DNA of 7,635 nucleotides from assembly GCA_964396055.1 (NCBI GenBank), contig CAYNDV010000189.1, positions 1 through 7,635 on the forward strand, read 5' to 3'. Both the position numbers and the translations under genes were made by a program. Under the pieces are notes generated by a model. The model worked only from the letters and a program-made list of their open reading frames with translations, was not told the origin of the DNA and made no database searches. This document shows, piece by piece, positions 6,670 through 7,635 of this stretch (positions are counted from its first letter, which is position 1; each line of letters begins with the position of its first letter). The DNA is from CAYJPV01 sp964396055 (lineage in GTDB: Bacteria; Acidobacteriota; Vicinamibacteria; Vicinamibacterales; JAKQTR01).

Positions 6670-7449
6670 TTGACGCCGCGCACCAATGCCCTGTGGTGTG
6701 CGGACTACAAGGGCGAGTTCATGCTCGCCGACCGGCACTACTGCTATCCGCTGACCATCACCGACTTCGCCAGTCGGTACCTGCTCAGCTGTGAAGCCCT
6801 CTCGAGCACGCGCGAAGTCTATGCCTTCACCGTGTTTGAGCGTGTCTTCCAGGAGTACGGCCTCCCCCAGACGATCCGCACCGACAATGGGGTCCCCTTC
6901 GCGACCGCGAATGCCCTCTATGGCCTGAGCCGCCTGGCCGTCTGGTGGCTACGCCTGGGCATTCAGATCGAACGCATCCGCCCCGGACATCCGGAGCAGA
7001 ACGGCCGCCACGAACGGATGCACCTCACCCTGAAGACGGAGGCCACCAAGCCGGCCGCCCCCAATGTGCTCCAGCAGCAGGTCCGCTTCGACGCCTTCGT
7101 CGAGCGCTACAACCACGAACGCCCGCACCAGGCTCTGGCCATGAAAGTCCCCAGCGAGGTCTACACGCCGTCTCCCAGACCGTACCGCGGTCTGGCCGAG
7201 GTCGACTACCCGCTGCACGACTGGACCGCCACCGTCACGCACTGCGGCCGCACTTGCTGGAAGCGGAGGAAGATCAATCTCAGCCTGGTCTTCGCCGGAC
7301 AGCACGTCGGCGTCCGACAGGTGAGCGATCGGATCTGGCTGGTGAGCTTTATGGATTACGATCTGGGATACTTCGACGATGAGACGTGCAGGCTCGAGCC
7401 GATCGAGAACCCATTCAGCCCGAAAGTGCTACTCATGTCTCCGGAATGA
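6670..7449 (+). pseudogene. IS481-family transposase, 5'-truncated (DDE domain retained)
   Basis: About 259 codons of an integrase-core transposase remain. The domain begins almost at once with LWCADYKGEF (first catalytic Asp, D12 of the fragment), then TIRTDNGVPF (D72) and RPGHPEQNGRHERMHLTLK (Glu at 115). It continues through FDAFVERYNHERPHQAL to the usual family C-terminus (FMDYDLGYFDDE, then NPFSPKVLLMS). The N-terminal helix-turn-helix part, about 130 residues in full-length relatives, is absent. An in-frame TAG lies just upstream at 6667-6669, and other frames upstream carry no trace of it, so this is a deletion rather than a frameshift. The TTG at 6670 is only the edge of the open frame. 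Without its DNA-binding half the protein is unlikely to transpose. The stop codon lies in the first of two 14-bp end repeats. Confidence 0.9.
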
Positions 7450-7476
7450 TCTGTAACCCATGTCTCCGGAATAGAC
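6671..7476 (+). mobile_element. IS481-family insertion sequence remnant (left end lost, right end present)
   Basis: The element keeps most of the transposase gene and its right terminus. CATGTCTCCGGAAT occurs at 7434-7447 and again at 7459-7472. The second copy lies in a likely terminal repeat (TGTAACCC at 7452-7459 through GGAATAGAC ending near 7476). No matching inverted end (GTCTATTCCGGAGACAT) is present to the left, so the left boundary is simply where homology starts. No target duplication can be assigned. Confidence 0.75.
7434..7472 (+). repeat. Two 14-bp direct repeats at the IS right end
   Basis: CATGTCTCCGGAAT is repeated exactly at 7434-7447 and 7459-7472, a period of 25 bp. The first copy overlaps the transposase stop codon; the second forms part of the terminal repeat. 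Such subterminal copies are likely transposase-binding sites. Confidence 0.7.
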
Positions 7477-7478
7477 CG

Positions 7479-7511
7479 CGAAGGAGTGGCTCCTCAGGTA
7501 GGACTCGAGCC
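7479..7511 (-). repeat. Duplicate of the tRNA-Asn 3' end (att-like)
   Basis: These 33 bases match 7574-7606 at 31 positions, with 26 identical in a row (7483-7508 and 7578-7603). They copy the tRNA's CCA, discriminator, acceptor 3' strand and part of the T arm. The copy lacks the rest of a tRNA: upstream of it the T stem partner is replaced by other sequence, so it is not a functional gene. It starts about 2 bp after the IS end. Confidence 0.85.
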
Positions 7512-7559
7512 GAGCACGGCGAGAGCCGTGCGTTGGCCTGACGGATTACCTGGGGAGCC
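7488..7559 (-). other. Structured spacer: 13-bp stem enclosing a GAGA-loop hairpin
   Basis: GGCTCCTCAGGTA (7488-7500) can pair along 13 bp, with one G-T wobble, with TACCTGGGGAGCC (7547-7559). Inside it, GCACGGC (7514-7520) and GCCGTGC (7525-7531) form a perfect stem closed by GAGA, extended by GCC (7509-7511) with GGC (7535-7537). There is no T-run typical of an intrinsic terminator. It could be a transcription-ending or processing structure after the tRNA, or the fold of a small mobile repeat. Confidence 0.55.
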
Positions 7560-7581
7560 GCGACCGAGTGAAACGAGGGAG

Positions 7582-7635
<54 letters not shown>

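Noticed and set aside
6424..6738. 104-codon minus-strand open frame upstream of DUF2975
   Set aside because: It overlaps the transposase fragment and the promoter island, and its product resembles nothing known to me.
7479..7559. A second, complete tRNA gene in the duplicated segment
   Set aside because: Only the 3' end is tRNA-like; there is no anticodon arm, D arm or matching T-stem strand.

Overview
This is a GC-rich bacterial chromosome segment, about two thirds G+C by eye. A Tat-exported Gfo/Idh/MocA oxidoreductase, a single-chain L-serine dehydratase, a DUF2975/XRE pair and several exported serine hydrolases together recall Acidobacteriota, especially Vicinamibacteria-like genomes. That placement is an inference from gene style; the window holds no 16S rRNA or other marker.

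Layout from left to right. (1) Positions 1-367, minus strand: the first 122 codons of an exported, probably PAP2-type phosphatase that runs off the left edge. (2) Positions 481-1806, plus: a Tat-signal Gfo/Idh/MocA oxidoreductase, divergent from gene 1. (3) Positions 1852-3279, plus: L-serine ammonia-lyase with the three iron-sulfur cysteines. It has no visible Shine-Dalgarno sequence and a -10-like box placed as in leaderless genes. (4) Positions 3473-4966, plus: an exported class-C-beta-lactamase-fold serine hydrolase with a helical C-terminal extension. (5) Positions 6386 down to about 5062, minus: a compact operon of a four-helix DUF2975 membrane protein, a small YozG-like XRE regulator 9 bp later, and a second serine hydrolase. 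That hydrolase is a pseudogene, with an amber codon at position 3 and the C-terminal part lost. Genes 4 and 5 converge. (6) Positions 6387-6669: upstream region of this operon, with a sharply AT-rich island containing a 15-bp palindrome, followed by about 150 bp of unassigned sequence. (7) Positions 6670-7476, plus: a 5'-truncated IS481-family element that keeps the DDE domain and its right end. (8) Positions 7479-7635: the 3' part of a minus-strand tRNA-Asn(GUU) gene and, 95 bp further downstream of it, a duplicate of its 3' end. Between the copies lies a structured spacer that carries an inverted copy of the tRNA acceptor region.

The left two thirds is an ordinary metabolic and exported-enzyme region, although two gene starts look leaderless. 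The right third shows decay and mobility: a broken hydrolase, a decapitated insertion sequence and a duplicated tRNA 3' end. Such a duplication is the usual trace of integration at a tRNA gene. Here, however, the unit is only 95 bp and can fold so that one segment pairs with either tRNA copy. This junction is the part of the window most worth following up. No CRISPR array, toxin-antitoxin pair or recognisable defence system was seen.
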